A stretch of DNA of 64,000 nt from Bartonella sp. HY328 (lineage in GTDB: Bacteria; Pseudomonadota; Alphaproteobacteria; Rhizobiales; Rhizobiaceae): contig NZ_CP104883.1 in the NCBI RefSeq assembly GCF_025449335.1, positions 2,038,501-2,102,500 on the forward strand. The letters are read 5' to 3'. The position numbers and the translations under genes are program-made. Under the pieces are notes generated by a model. It had not been told where the DNA came from and searched no databases. It worked only from the letters and a program-made list of their open reading frames with translations. Numbering within the stretch: position 1 is the stretch's first letter; the number at the start of each line of letters is the position of its first letter. This document shows positions 16,837 to 26,873 of this stretch, one piece after another.

Positions 16837-19591
16837 CCGGATTGAAGAGTTCGATTTTGAATCGGATCATAAGAAACAGTTAAAGGGCAATATTTATCTG
16901 GCCCGCGTCACGCGGGTTGAGCCTTCGCTACAGGCTGCCTTCGTAGAATATGGTGGCAATCGTCATGGATTTTTAGCTTTTTCTGAAATTCATCCTGATT
17001 ACTATCAAATTCCCCAAGCTGATCGCCAAGCATTACTTGAAGCGGAAGAACTTGCTGCAAAACAGGAGCAAGATGCTGAAGAAGCAAGCAAAAGCGCTAA
17101 TCGCAAGAAAAACAACCGCAAGGCTCAATCAGCCGCCGCAGATAGTGACAGTATTTCAGAAGACAATGAAGAGTTAAACAGCCCTATTGATACAGAGGGC
17201 GAAGACGATTTAGATCTTACATCGGATGATACCGACAGTGATGAAGATAGCGTTGAATCTGTTGGCGCGGAAGATGCCTTGGAAGAACTTCCAACATTAC
17301 AAAAGTCTTATAAGCGCGATTATAAAATTCAGGAAGTCATTAAAAGACGTCAAATCATTCTCGTACAAGTCGTAAAAGAAGAACGTGGTAATAAGGGTGC
17401 GGCGTTAACCACTTATCTTTCGCTTGCTGGTCGTTATTCAGTTTTAATGCCTAATACTGCCCGCGGCGGCGGTATATCCCGTAAAATCACCAATCTTAAT
17501 GACCGCAAACGCCTTAAAGACATTGTCAAGGAACTTGATGTTCCTAAAGGTATGGGGATTATTCTGCGTACTGCTGGCGCTAACCGCACCAAGGTTGAGG
17601 TAAAACGCGATTATGAATATCTCATGCGCCTTTGGGAAAATGTTCGCACGCTTACACTGACATCCGTTGCTCCGGCCCTAGTTTACGAAGAAGGTAGTCT
17701 TATCAAGCGGTCTATTCGTGATCTTTATAACAAGGATATTGAAGAAATTGCAGTTGCTGGCGAGCGCGGCTATCGTGAAGCTAAAGATTTCATGCGCATG
17801 CTTATGCCAAGCCACGCCAAAGTGGTACAACCTTATCGTGAATTAACGCCGATTTTTGCACGCAACGGCATTGAAACCCAACTTGACCGTATGTTGCAAC
17901 CCGAAGTAACTTTGAAATCCGGTGGTTATCTTGTTATAAACCAAACCGAGGCTTTAGTTGCTATCGATGTCAATTCTGGACGCTCTACTAAGGAGCATTC
18001 AGTTGAAGAAACTGCCGTTCAGACCAATCTTGAAGCTGCAGAAGAAATTGCACGCCAGCTGCGTTTACGCGATTTAGCAGGCCTTGTTGTTATCGATTTT
18101 ATCGATATGGAAGACAAACGCAACATCCGATCGGTTGAAAAAAGGCTCAAAGATTGTCTCAAAGATGATCGCGCCCGTATTCAAGTTGGCCGCATATCTC
18201 ATTTCGGCCTCATGGAAATGAGCCGCCAGCGTATTCGAGCATCTGTGCTTGAAAGCACAATGCAAGTTTGTCCGCATTGCGCTGGTACGGGCTATGTGCG
18301 CTCCCAATCATCGGTGGCCTTGCATGTTATGCGCTCGATTGAAGAATATTTATTGCGTAATGGCCAAAATAACATCATCGTTCGCACTCCAGTTAGCACC
18401 GCACTTTATGTGTTGAATCATAAGCGTAAACTACTTTCAGATCTTGAATTGCGTTTTGGCTTAACCATTAGCGTTGAAGCTGATGAAACCGTTGGTGCCC
18501 AGCATTTAGCAATTGATAAAGGTACGCCAGCAGAAGGTACACCAGCCGTTATCATACCAATAACTCCTATCATCGAAGAAGAGGAAATTTATGAAGATAT
18601 CCCTGAAATCGAAGATGAAGAAGAAGTTGTAACGGTTAACGAGCCACAAAATGACAATAAACGACGCAAAAACAAGAAAAAGCGTGGCAATAATGACCGC
18701 AGACAAGAGGCTAATGGCGATAGCGTAACAAGCGATCTAAGCGAAGAAGAGCGCAACCGCCGGCGCAGACGGCGCGGTCGCCGTGGTGGTCGTCGTAACC
18801 GTGACCATTATGATAATGATCGTAAGCGCTTGCCATTTGCGGAACCTGTAGGGCCATTTGCACAAGCAGCTCTAGCTGAAATACGTCAAAGCCGCCGCAA
18901 CCGCTTCCTTCCTGCAGCTGAGCCCGTTGGCTTTTTCCCTAAAGCAGTTACAGGAAATAGCGCAGTAAATGCTACGCAAAACGGTGTACAAAAAATTGCC
19001 ATTACGACACCACAAACCACCTCGCAAGCAAAAGGTAATGGCGAACAAAAGTCAAATAGCCGTGGCCGTGGGCGTGGACGCCAATCAGGAAGAAATAATA
19101 ACCAACCGGTTGTGGCAACAACAGATAATTTGGCCCTAGCATCGAGCAAAAATGCTGCCCAAAATGCAATTATTCCGCATGCGGAACCGGTTGGCCCGTT
19201 CACCAAGGTAGAAGCAGCCGCCCCAGTTGCGGTTGAAAAGCCAGTGACGAAAGCTAAACGAAAAGCGCCAGCAAAACAAAAAGCTGCCACACCACGACGC
19301 GGTAGAGCTGCTACAAAAACAGATAACGTAGTTGAAGCGACAGTAAATGAAACTGCTGCCACAAACGTTGTTGTTGTGCCAGATACTAAAGACAGCGAAG
19401 TTAAAGCGGTTACAGCAAAGCCACGCACGCGCCGTAAACGCAAAGCTGATGATGTTAGCAGCGATAATGCTGAGCTTGTTGAAAATACACAAACAGTAGC
19501 AGCAAAGGAAACAGAAATAACCGTTTCCTCATCGCAAGATGGCGACAAGCCAAAGCGCGGCGGCTGGTGGCAGAAAAAAGGCTTTTTTTGA
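16766..19591 (+). CDS. rne: Ribonuclease E
   Basis: Essential endonuclease for mRNA decay and rRNA/tRNA processing, and scaffold of the degradosome. The 941-residue protein starts MTNNKMLIDASHPEETRVVV. Its S1 domain is split by an acidic insert (about residues 90-190), as usual in Alphaproteobacteria. The DNase I-like catalytic region holds the metal-binding Asp residues in ALVAIDVNSGRST and GLVVIDFIDMEDK, and the zinc link is CPHCAGTG. From about residue 610 the protein is disordered, with acidic runs, Arg-rich blocks (RRRRRRGRRGGRRNRD) and three AEPVG-type motifs (692, 718, 806). It ends in GGWWQKKGFF, a conserved C-terminus in this order. The ribosome binding site (GGA) is weak. Confidence 0.96.
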   Translation: MTNNKMLIDASHPEETRVVVTRGNRIEEFDFESDHKKQLKGNIYLARVTRVEPSLQAAFVEYGGNRHGFLAFSEIHPDYYQIPQADRQALLEAEELAAKQEQDAEEASKSANRKKNNRKAQSAAADSDSISEDNEELNSPIDTEGEDDLDLTSDDTDSDEDSVESVGAEDALEELPTLQKSYKRDYKIQEVIKRRQIILVQVVKEERGNKGAALTTYLSLAGRYSVLMPNTARGGGISRKITNLNDRKRLKDIVKELDVPKGMGIILRTAGANRTKVEVKRDYEYLMRLWENVRTLTLTSVAPALVYEEGSLIKRSIRDLYNKDIEEIAVAGERGYREAKDFMRMLMPSHAKVVQPYRELTPIFARNGIETQLDRMLQPEVTLKSGGYLVINQTEALVAIDVNSGRSTKEHSVEETAVQTNLEAAEEIARQLRLRDLAGLVVIDFIDMEDKRNIRSVEKRLKDCLKDDRARIQVGRISHFGLMEMSRQRIRASVLESTMQVCPHCAGTGYVRSQSSVALHVMRSIEEYLLRNGQNNIIVRTPVSTALYVLNHKRKLLSDLELRFGLTISVEADETVGAQHLAIDKGTPAEGTPAVIIPITPIIEEEEIYEDIPEIEDEEEVVTVNEPQNDNKRRKNKKKRGNNDRRQEANGDSVTSDLSEEERNRRRRRRGRRGGRRNRDHYDNDRKRLPFAEPVGPFAQAALAEIRQSRRNRFLPAAEPVGFFPKAVTGNSAVNATQNGVQKIAITTPQTTSQAKGNGEQKSNSRGRGRGRQSGRNNNQPVVATTDNLALASSKNAAQNAIIPHAEPVGPFTKVEAAAPVAVEKPVTKAKRKAPAKQKAATPRRGRAATKTDNVVEATVNETAATNVVVVPDTKDSEVKAVTAKPRTRRKRKADDVSSDNAELVENTQTVAAKETEITVSSSQDGDKPKRGGWWQKKGFF

Positions 19592-19660
19592 TCACTAGAA
19601 CAATGACTAAATAGATTAGCTTGCCATTTGGTATTGACCTAAAAAATTTTTATAGTTTAT

Positions 19661-19690
19661 TACCCGCCATATAATAATATATGGCGGGTA
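19661..19690 (+). terminator. Intrinsic terminator after rne
   Basis: A 13-bp perfect stem (TACCCGCCATATA / TATATGGCGGGTA) with a 4-base loop followed by TTTTT. It lies 70 bases after the rne stop and ends 20 bases before the next start, which excludes the upstream in-frame start of that gene. Confidence 0.9.
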
Positions 19691-19710
19691 TTTTTATAAG
19701 AGGTCACACT

Positions 19711-20058
19711 ATGATGGTTGAAACAGTTACTCTTTGGCGTCCAGTTGGCCCAGAAGAATTAAAACTTATTGAGCAAACAGATATGACCGCCCTTCCACCA
19801 AGATTACCTGACCAACCGATATTCTACCCAGTTTTAAGCGAAGATTATGCGATAAAAATTGCAGGTGATTGGAATGTTGCGCGCAGTGGTTCTGGCTTTG
19901 TAACTCGCATGGAAGTTGATAAGGCTTTTCTTGATCAATATGATATTCAAGTTGCTGGCGGCAATGCCCATGAGGAATATTGGATTCCAGCTGAAGAGTT
20001 AGATGCATTCGATGCGGCAATCATTGGAAAAATTGAAGTTACCCACGAATTTCACTAA
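19711..20058 (+). CDS. Conserved hypothetical protein (often labelled ADP-ribosylation/crystallin J1)
   Basis: A 115-residue cytosolic protein beginning MMVETVTLWRPVGPEELKLI. It shows conserved family segments PPRLPDQPIFYPVL, YAIKIAGDWNV, FLDQYDIQ and EYWIPAEELDAFDAAIIGKI. Related Rhizobiales proteins are commonly labelled 'ADP-ribosylation/crystallin J1', but no catalytic function is established and I see no ADP-ribosylhydrolase motif. The start at 19711 is chosen because GAGGT precedes it; a start at 19681 would lie inside the rne terminator hairpin. Confidence 0.7.
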   Translation: MMVETVTLWRPVGPEELKLIEQTDMTALPPRLPDQPIFYPVLSEDYAIKIAGDWNVARSGSGFVTRMEVDKAFLDQYDIQVAGGNAHEEYWIPAEELDAFDAAIIGKIEVTHEFH

Positions 20059-20222
20059 ATTCAAAGCTTTTAAATTAGCCTTTAAGGCAACTATGGAATG
20101 CCTAATTAAATTGTTAGTTTAGGCAATGCAGGCGCATCATTTTCATAAAATAGATTTTTAAGGAGTGCTTTATTGCAAAGAGATCTACTGTATCTGAACA
20201 AGGTTTTTATTTTATAAAAATG

Positions 20223-23200
20223 TTATTGCTGTTTATATTCAAATATCTGCCTAAAAATACCCGGCGCAATGGCAGAAATTGGATTCACAGTTACTTTGGG
20301 TTCGCGCGCCTTACCTTCAATTTTAAAGGTGATACCAATAAGACCGCGATCGCGACCATTGCCTAAGATTGTTCCCAACACTGGCACATCACCGAAAACA
20401 CGGTTAATACCATAGGCTGGCATAAAAGTCCCTGTCATAGACATATTACCCGATGCATCATAGACAATACCTTGAAACGTCGCGCCAATTGTTTGACCAC
20501 GAATGACACCGCCATCCAATACCAAAAAACTATCCCCCTTGCCAATTTGCGCAGAAGCCGTCTCAATAACAGCAACAGACACATCAAGCTTACCATCAAC
20601 GGCTTGATTAAGGCTCTTACCGCCATTATGCGGCGTTGATGACACTAAAGACGCAAGACGTGGCTCATTAACAATTTGAAAATTTTGCACGTTAACGGGT
20701 CCTTTTAAAGTACCATCTGCACCAGATTTTAACGACAATTGTAAAACACCACCGCGAACTTTATCGTAAAAATCCATGAAACGTAAAAGCCCACCGGCAT
20801 TAGCTGCATTAACGGCAATGTCACGACTATTATTGTTGCGCGTAATTTTCGCAATAATTGGCTTTTTGTCACCCGTCAAAGCATTAAAAGTAACATCTTC
20901 ACTGGAGGATCCTTGGCGAACCATTTTAAGTTTTACATTGCTCAAAGTTTCATCATAAAAACCACTAAGGCTATCAATATCGGCCATGAGATCAAGGCTA
21001 TCATTAGACTTAGCTTGGCCTTGATTTTGCCCGCCGCTCACCATTTTTATTAAAGCACGAGCATCAAGTTTTTTACCATTCGCCACGATACGATAACCAT
21101 TATTAGTCTTACGCAAAGTCAAACCTAAGCTATCGCCACGATTAAGATTGGCTCTTGATAAATCTGCCGACTGCAATGCACCATTTTGAATGAGTATATT
21201 GCCGGCAATCATAAAACTATTACCTTTCAAGCTGAAATTATGAAGTTCAATAGTTTTAACATTGCCACCACCATTCTTGAATGAAAATTGCACTTCGCCA
21301 GCAATACCCTTACCCTTGGTCCAACTGACCCATGGCAAACGAATTTCGGCATTAGAAACATCCGCTTTCACAGGACGGGCGCCCTCTATGGGCGCCCCGA
21401 TTTCTAACGCAACAGTTCCTGAGACAATGGAATTAAGACCTGGCATCAACTTTTTTCGAATATCATCTGTTAATTGAATACGAATAGTTTCACTGGGTAT
21501 GATATCAGAAGGCCCCATAGGACGGTGCAAGTTAATATTAGCTGGAATTCCATTCAGATTTGCATCGGCAACAATTGTAATATCGCTTTTGTTGAGTTTT
21601 GCGCTACCTTTGGCCTGCGTAATAAGAATATTTCCATCAAGCGGGCTTAACAGTGATAATTGGTCAAATAATAACTCACTTGACCAATCGATGAGAGATT
21701 TATCAGGGCGCGGCATTAATGGAAAACGTATTTTCAACAATCCAGAAACGTCGCCACTAACCTCTTCAGCCTTAAAAGGAACCTTATCCTTAGCATTTAT
21801 GGGATCTAGGCTAACCAATCTTACAACATCGCTAACCTTACCTTTAAAGCGCGCGGAAGCATCTGCAAAAACTTTAATATTGGGCCGCCATGGAATAACA
21901 AAATAACCTTCACTCAACTCAATCTTATCTTGTTCATTATCGATATAAGAAATCGCACTATCCATAAAAATTTCTGTAGTGGTACCTTTAATAACAACAC
22001 GCCCTGCGCCTTGGCGCAAGGGGGGCAAATCACCAACCAATAAAGTTGAAACTCTTTCAAACTCCCCCTCAAGAACAAGTTCATTCTCACTTAACACTGG
22101 TGGTACACCACCGGGTACAAATATGCCTTGCGGAAAATTAATTTTCAAATTGGCATTTTTGACCTCGCCACCTGCAACATGACTTACAACCCATCGACGC
22201 GCACCTGGTGACAAATTAATTGGCCATATCTGCTTTATTTCATCGCTCGGCATTTGCGGCATAGAAAACTCAAGCAGTGCCTGTGGTGATCCAACACCAA
22301 ATTGCAAACTTCCGCTCCCGTCGATTTTACCATTTTTCGTTTCGAGTGATAGTTGGGAAAAATCAACAAAAGCTCGTTTTGCGAAAAAGCGACCTTTAAT
22401 CTCACCGTTAAAATCAAGGCGTGCTGCCTTTACATCGTCTGGTTTGACTGCACCATCATTCATGACAAGGTTAAATGCATATACACCTTGCTCACCACTC
22501 ATCGCGATCGATTGCACACCACCTTTTAATGGCAAGTAGAGCGAGCCAAGAATTAACTCTGAAGGCAAAATCGCAATCTGTCCATCACCACTTTTATAAG
22601 CCAGATTTATTTCACCACTTGTTGCAATATCATTGTCTTGAGCAATATCGGTTCCAGTTTCACCTAGGCTCAAAGTCAATCCCAATTGCGTCGTAGTTTC
22701 AGTTGTTAAGGCGCCTTGCAAAGCAAGATTGACTTTTCCACGGCTACGAAAATAATTATTATTTGGTCGTCCATCCGCAAATATGCGCGCAACACTATCA
22801 TCGGCGCCAAGCTGAAAAGGAAAATCTTTCATAGAAAGCACAAAGCTATCAGCAGCCCCAGAAGCAGAAGTATTAACCGTGGCTTCCAGCGCTATTTTTT
22901 GATCTTTCCACGTTAAACTTCCTGTTGCTAAGATATAATTATTCTCATATTGTAGCGATAATTCATCTATATAAACCGTCTTTTGCACCGTTTCGCTACC
23001 AAAATGAACCGACACATTGCGAATAACCACCAAATGGGTTTCTTGACTTTTTAAAGCTGAAAAAACCCCATCTAATGCCTTAAATAAAGCAAGAGAAATG
23101 GTATCAAAATCTAGATTTCCCGACTTATCCTGCGGTAATTTATCTAAAAAATTACCATCATTAGATGTTGGCATCTGGATCCTACTATCCGCAATTTCAA

Positions 23201-23708
23201 ATTGCGCTACCTTGATATTACCTTTTAAAAGTGGCGAAGTGGCAAGGCCAAGTCGTAAAGTTCCAATTTTATCAATCTTTATACCGCCTTTAACATTGCT
23301 TAGCCCAACATTATGTGCCTCTAGTGCCAAATGATAACTATCATCAAAGGAAAGCGATGCATCATCTATTTTAGTCTCAGCTACATTGGCTAATTTACCT
23401 TGCAAGGCCGCTTCCATTTTTTGCGCCAGCATATTGCCGCTGATACCAACCTTTAGTAGGATGGCAAGCAATACGCTAAAAAGCACGAGTAAAATAAAGC
23501 TATAAACCAAACAGCGCTTAGCGAATAGAAAACAAAAAGGCACAATCCGCCGCTCGCGAATTTTAATACCATCTGATTGCATAGACGAAGGAAAGTGATG
23601 TAATTTTTTGATGCTTCGCTTAGAAAAGCGAATTTTTTTGTGTTTGTTAGTCAAGGTAAATCCATCGCCCCCATTTTTGCATTCCAAAACCCCGTATAAG
23701 TTATTCAC
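20223..23708 (-). CDS. Large AsmA/YhdP-like inner-membrane protein (DUF3971 and AsmA-like C-terminal domain)
   Basis: An 1161-residue protein anchored by one membrane helix near residues 65-90, with the rest predicted periplasmic. The long repetitive beta-strand body and the C-terminal segment GINRVFGDVPVLGTILGNGR followed by GLIGITFKIEGKAREPKVTV are typical of the YhdP/TamB/AsmA superfamily. These proteins are thought to form a groove that moves phospholipids to the outer membrane. The long N-terminal cytoplasmic part is basic. The start is uncertain: the frame opens with GTG at 23708, and the next good ATG is at 23582. It stands alone. Confidence 0.8.
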   Translation of the reverse strand: MNNLYGVLECKNGGDGFTLTNKHKKIRFSKRSIKKLHHFPSSMQSDGIKIRERRIVPFCFLFAKRCLVYSFILLVLFSVLLAILLKVGISGNMLAQKMEAALQGKLANVAETKIDDASLSFDDSYHLALEAHNVGLSNVKGGIKIDKIGTLRLGLATSPLLKGNIKVAQFEIADSRIQMPTSNDGNFLDKLPQDKSGNLDFDTISLALFKALDGVFSALKSQETHLVVIRNVSVHFGSETVQKTVYIDELSLQYENNYILATGSLTWKDQKIALEATVNTSASGAADSFVLSMKDFPFQLGADDSVARIFADGRPNNNYFRSRGKVNLALQGALTTETTTQLGLTLSLGETGTDIAQDNDIATSGEINLAYKSGDGQIAILPSELILGSLYLPLKGGVQSIAMSGEQGVYAFNLVMNDGAVKPDDVKAARLDFNGEIKGRFFAKRAFVDFSQLSLETKNGKIDGSGSLQFGVGSPQALLEFSMPQMPSDEIKQIWPINLSPGARRWVVSHVAGGEVKNANLKINFPQGIFVPGGVPPVLSENELVLEGEFERVSTLLVGDLPPLRQGAGRVVIKGTTTEIFMDSAISYIDNEQDKIELSEGYFVIPWRPNIKVFADASARFKGKVSDVVRLVSLDPINAKDKVPFKAEEVSGDVSGLLKIRFPLMPRPDKSLIDWSSELLFDQLSLLSPLDGNILITQAKGSAKLNKSDITIVADANLNGIPANINLHRPMGPSDIIPSETIRIQLTDDIRKKLMPGLNSIVSGTVALEIGAPIEGARPVKADVSNAEIRLPWVSWTKGKGIAGEVQFSFKNGGGNVKTIELHNFSLKGNSFMIAGNILIQNGALQSADLSRANLNRGDSLGLTLRKTNNGYRIVANGKKLDARALIKMVSGGQNQGQAKSNDSLDLMADIDSLSGFYDETLSNVKLKMVRQGSSSEDVTFNALTGDKKPIIAKITRNNNSRDIAVNAANAGGLLRFMDFYDKVRGGVLQLSLKSGADGTLKGPVNVQNFQIVNEPRLASLVSSTPHNGGKSLNQAVDGKLDVSVAVIETASAQIGKGDSFLVLDGGVIRGQTIGATFQGIVYDASGNMSMTGTFMPAYGINRVFGDVPVLGTILGNGRDRGLIGITFKIEGKAREPKVTVNPISAIAPGIFRQIFEYKQQ

Positions 23709-23894
23709 TTTAAATCAGCACTATAAAATAGCACTATAATTTGGCACTATTATCTCTTTGTCGCCAAGCTATCAATTGCACTTAATCGACGCTCTAAGCA
23801 ATAACTGTAGCTACATTTATTTTGCTTAAACATGGCACTAATTGTAACCAGTCCATATAATATATAATTTAAAGTATAAATTGAACAGAAAGTA

Positions 23895-23931
23895 AAATAA
23901 TGCATTAAGATATTATCTTAATGCATTATTT
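23895..23931. terminator. Near-perfect palindromic terminator
   Basis: The arms AAATAATGCATTAAGATA and TATCTTAATGCATTATTT are exact complements over 18 bases around a single central base, so the real hairpin has a slightly larger loop. T-rich flanks occur on both sides. It lies about 50 bases after the minus-strand stop at 23980. Confidence 0.75.
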
Positions 23932-23979
23932 TTAAAGCTAAATTAAACTTACAACGTAAAAATGAATAACAAACTTAAA

Positions 23980-24615
23980 TTATTTAGCGTCAACAATTAC
24001 AGGCTTACGTAATTGAGCTTTTTCTATACCAGGAAATGCGCGTTGATAAACAAGCAATTGCATTGGATTATCTGCAGATAAAATATACCACTTGCCTTCG
24101 TCAAGAACGGCAATAACATCCGATGTTATTTTTTGTCGCTTTAGCTCATATGCATTTGTGTCTGATATCGATGCGCTTTGCTTTTTAACCTTCAATTCAA
24201 CAACTGTCGTTGATGGAATAATAAAAAAAGGCTCGCCAGTCTCTTTATTCTGCCTCTGTTGGGCTGTAACATCTAGTGTACCAGCTTTCTTATTTTTAAG
24301 ATCAACTTCCCAACTGAGAACTTTCGCAATTTCAGTAAAAGATGTTATATCACGCTTAATATTTTCTTTAACTTTTATCTCATCAAGCGGAATACCATCA
24401 ACTGGTTTAGAGATTTCGGTTAAAATTTTGATCACCCGTGGCGGGATACCGGCAATTAAACCATCCACATTTTTGTTAACTGTCGCATCACGATAATTGC
24501 TTGCAACCTCATTAAGCGCTTTCAACTCGCTTTGGGTTGCTTCTCGCGCAAATGCCACATTGCTCAAAACGATGCTTGCAAGAAAGCTTGCAACTAATAG
24601 CTTCTTAAGTTTCAT
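23980..24615 (-). CDS. Secreted protein of unknown function
   Basis: 211 residues with a Sec signal peptide (MKLKKLLVASFLASIVLSNV, cleavage after AFA). The mature part has no motif I recognise. It begins with an acidic helical stretch (ATQSELKALNEVASNYRDA) and contains a later beta-rich segment (TTVVELKVKKQSASI, VIAVLDEGKWYILSADNP). The frame extends upstream to 24702, but ATG at 24615 has AGGA just before it and starts the signal peptide. Not linked to its neighbours; own terminator downstream. The 271 bases between this stop and the AsmA-like gene hold only that terminator. Confidence 0.65.
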   Translation of the reverse strand: MKLKKLLVASFLASIVLSNVAFAREATQSELKALNEVASNYRDATVNKNVDGLIAGIPPRVIKILTEISKPVDGIPLDEIKVKENIKRDITSFTEIAKVLSWEVDLKNKKAGTLDVTAQQRQNKETGEPFFIIPSTTVVELKVKKQSASISDTNAYELKRQKITSDVIAVLDEGKWYILSADNPMQLLVYQRAFPGIEKAQLRKPVIVDAK

Positions 24616-24781
24616 TGTCCTGCCATACTCACTTTTAAATTTTTCATTAGCAATTTTAATAAAAAAGCCAAACTTTGTGCAAGCTAAGCTCTTAGCTTTC
24701 ATTAACTCAAGAGCTTTAGATTATCTATCAACAAATCAATAGCCTAAAATTGATTGATAAAAAGCGAATACATCAAAAAAA

Positions 24782-24813
24782 AGGCATATTGAATATCACT
24801 ATTCAATATGCCT
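24782..24813 (-). terminator. Intrinsic terminator after glnA
   Basis: A 14-bp perfect stem (AGGCATATTGAATA / TATTCAATATGCCT) with loop TCAC. In the minus direction it is followed by a run of eight T. It lies about 140 bases after the glnA stop. Confidence 0.85.
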
Positions 24814-24949
24814 AAACAGTTTGCAACAGACTTTAAGAAACCGTTACAGAAAACTTTTCCTTAAAATTTAAAAAAAAGCTAACAATGGATAGACCATTAA
24901 GAACAACCCATTGTTTTATATATTATATTTAAAAGATATCAAAGATCCA

Positions 24950-26359
24950 TTAAACGGAATAATACATGTCAAATTCAATTGGATGCGGCGTCATTTCATA
25001 ACGCATATTTTCTTGCATCTTAAGAGCGATAAATGAATTGATCATTTCATCATCAAATACATCACCGGCCTTAAGGAATGCACGATCCTTATCAAGTGAT
25101 TCAAGTGCTTCACGAAGGCTACCACAAACCGTTGGAATTTCCTTGAGCTCTGCAGGTGGTAGATCATAAAGATCCTTATCCATTGCTTGACCTGGGTGTA
25201 TTTTGTTCTTGATGCCATCAAGACCAGCCATGACAAGCGCTGCAAAAGCAAGATATGGATTTGCTGTTGGATCTGGGAAGCGAACTTCAACACGCTTGGA
25301 AGCAGGTGAAGAACCAAAAGGAATACGGCAAGAAGCAGAACGGTTGCGTGCTGAGTAAGCTAGCAATACAGGGGCTTCATAGCCAGGAACCAAACGCTTA
25401 TAAGAATTGGTTGATGGATTTGTAAATGCATTAACTGCTTTGGCGTGCTTGATTACACCACCGATAAAGAATAGGCAGCTTTCAGAAAGACCAGCATATT
25501 CGTTACCAGCAAAAGTTGGCTTACCATCTTTCCAGATTGATAAATGCACATGCATACCCGAACCATTATCACCAAAAATTGGCTTTGGCATAAAGGTTGC
25601 TGTTTTGCCATAAGCATTGGCTACCTGATGGACAACATATTTAAACATTTGCATTTTGTCGGCTTCGCGCACCAATGTGTCGAATTTAATACCAAGCTCA
25701 TGCTGTGCAGCTGCAACTTCATGGTGATGTTTTTCAACAACAACACCCATATCAGTTAGAACGCTCAACATTTCTGAACGCATATCCTGACATGAATCAA
25801 TTGGCGGCACTGGGAAATAGCCACCTTTAACGCGTGGACGATGAGCAAGATTACCGGTTTCAAATTCAGAATCATCATTTGATGGCAATTCGTTGGAATC
25901 CAAACGGAAACCTGTATTATATGGATCAGCCTTAAAACGCACATCATCAAAAATGAAAAATTCAGCTTCAGGACCTACAAAGATTGTGTCGCCAATACCA
26001 AGCGACTTCAAATAGGCTTCGGCTTTTTTTGCGATAGAACGTGGATCACGATTATAGGCTTCACCGGAAATTGGATCTAAGATATCACACATGATAACCA
26101 AGGTTGACTGGGCAAAGAACGGATCCATATGGGCAGTTTCTGGATCTGGCATCAACACCATGTCTGATTCATTGATTGCTTTCCAACCAGCAATTGATGA
26201 ACCATCAAACATCACACCATCAGCGAACATATCTTCGTCAACTTGTGAAATATCCATGGTTACATGGTGCATTTTACCCTTTGGATCGGTAAAACGAAGA
26301 TCAACAAAGCGAATATCATTATCTTTAATCTGCTTTAGAATATCATTTGCAGTTGTCAT
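24950..26359 (-). CDS. glnA: Type I glutamine synthetase
   Basis: Dodecameric GS catalysing ATP-dependent formation of glutamine from glutamate and ammonia. The 469-residue product is the usual GSI length. Active-site segments are visible: FDGSSIAGWKAI, GPEAEFFIFDD, the HHHEVAAAQHELG region, NGSGMHVHLSIWKDG, NPSTNSYKRLVPGYEAPV and RVEVRFPDPTANPY. The C-terminal LYDLPPAEL carries the tyrosine that is the adenylylation target in enterics. Located 104 bases after glnB on the same strand: the conserved glnBA operon. Confidence 0.98.
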   Translation of the reverse strand: MTTANDILKQIKDNDIRFVDLRFTDPKGKMHHVTMDISQVDEDMFADGVMFDGSSIAGWKAINESDMVLMPDPETAHMDPFFAQSTLVIMCDILDPISGEAYNRDPRSIAKKAEAYLKSLGIGDTIFVGPEAEFFIFDDVRFKADPYNTGFRLDSNELPSNDDSEFETGNLAHRPRVKGGYFPVPPIDSCQDMRSEMLSVLTDMGVVVEKHHHEVAAAQHELGIKFDTLVREADKMQMFKYVVHQVANAYGKTATFMPKPIFGDNGSGMHVHLSIWKDGKPTFAGNEYAGLSESCLFFIGGVIKHAKAVNAFTNPSTNSYKRLVPGYEAPVLLAYSARNRSASCRIPFGSSPASKRVEVRFPDPTANPYLAFAALVMAGLDGIKNKIHPGQAMDKDLYDLPPAELKEIPTVCGSLREALESLDKDRAFLKAGDVFDDEMINSFIALKMQENMRYEMTPHPIEFDMYYSV

Positions 26360-26463
26360 ATTAACTTCCCTTATAAAAACGACAAATTCCGGTTTGGAAA
26401 TCTGCTAACCACAAGCCATACTAGCAAAATATTTCTTGCTGGGGTAGCTTTGGAAAATAAAAT

Positions 26464-26802
26464 TTAGATAGCATCAACGCCTGATTCACCAGTACGAATG
26501 CGGATCACTTCTTCGATGGACGACACAAAAATCTTACCATCACCAATACGGCCTGTTTGCGCCGCCTTGCGGATGGCTTCAATTGCTGGTTCAACAGTTT
26601 CATCAGCAACAATGACTTCAACTTTTACCTTAGGCAAAAAATCGACAACATATTCAGCACCGCGATAAAGCTCTGTATGTCCTTTTTGACGTCCAAAACC
26701 CTTAGCTTCAATGACCGTTATTCCTTGCAAGCCAACTTCCTGTAGGGCTTCCTTGACCTCATCAAGCTTAAATGGCTTAATAATTGCTTCAATCTTTTTC
26801 AT
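26464..26802 (-). CDS. glnB: Nitrogen regulatory protein P-II
   Basis: A 112-residue trimeric signal protein that reports nitrogen (glutamine) and carbon (2-oxoglutarate) status to the GlnD/NtrB/GlnE system. The T-loop Tyr51, target of uridylylation, lies in TELYRGAEYVVDF. The Walker-like VEVIVADE and the C-terminal GDGKIFVSSIEEVIRIRTGE are typical. It is the first gene of glnBA, with a sigma-54-like promoter upstream. Confidence 0.98.
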   Translation of the reverse strand: MKKIEAIIKPFKLDEVKEALQEVGLQGITVIEAKGFGRQKGHTELYRGAEYVVDFLPKVKVEVIVADETVEPAIEAIRKAAQTGRIGDGKIFVSSIEEVIRIRTGESGVDAI

Positions 26803-26856
26803 ATTTGAAAGGCCTCCATTTAAAAATCCACCCTAGGGTTTCTGATATTCTATACA

Positions 26857-26873
26857 TGCATGAACCATGCCAA
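26857..26873 (-). promoter_or_regulatory. Sigma-54 (-24/-12) promoter upstream of glnB
   Basis: In minus-strand sense the sequence is TTGGCATGGTTCATGCA, with GG and GC separated by exactly ten bases and good agreement with the consensus TGGCAC-N5-TTGC. It lies about 55 bases before the glnB ATG. glnBA in rhizobia is known to be NtrC/sigma-54 controlled, so motif and context agree. I did not find a clear NtrC site. Confidence 0.6.

Noticed and set aside
18886..19548. 220-residue minus-strand ORF inside rne
   Set aside because: Shadow of the low-complexity Arg/Ala-rich rne C-terminus; no ribosome binding site, and biased composition mirrors the plus-strand gene.
19681..19710. Longer start for the hypothetical gene after rne
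   Set aside because: The first ten codons would lie in the rne terminator hairpin; ATG at 19711 has its own GAGGT.
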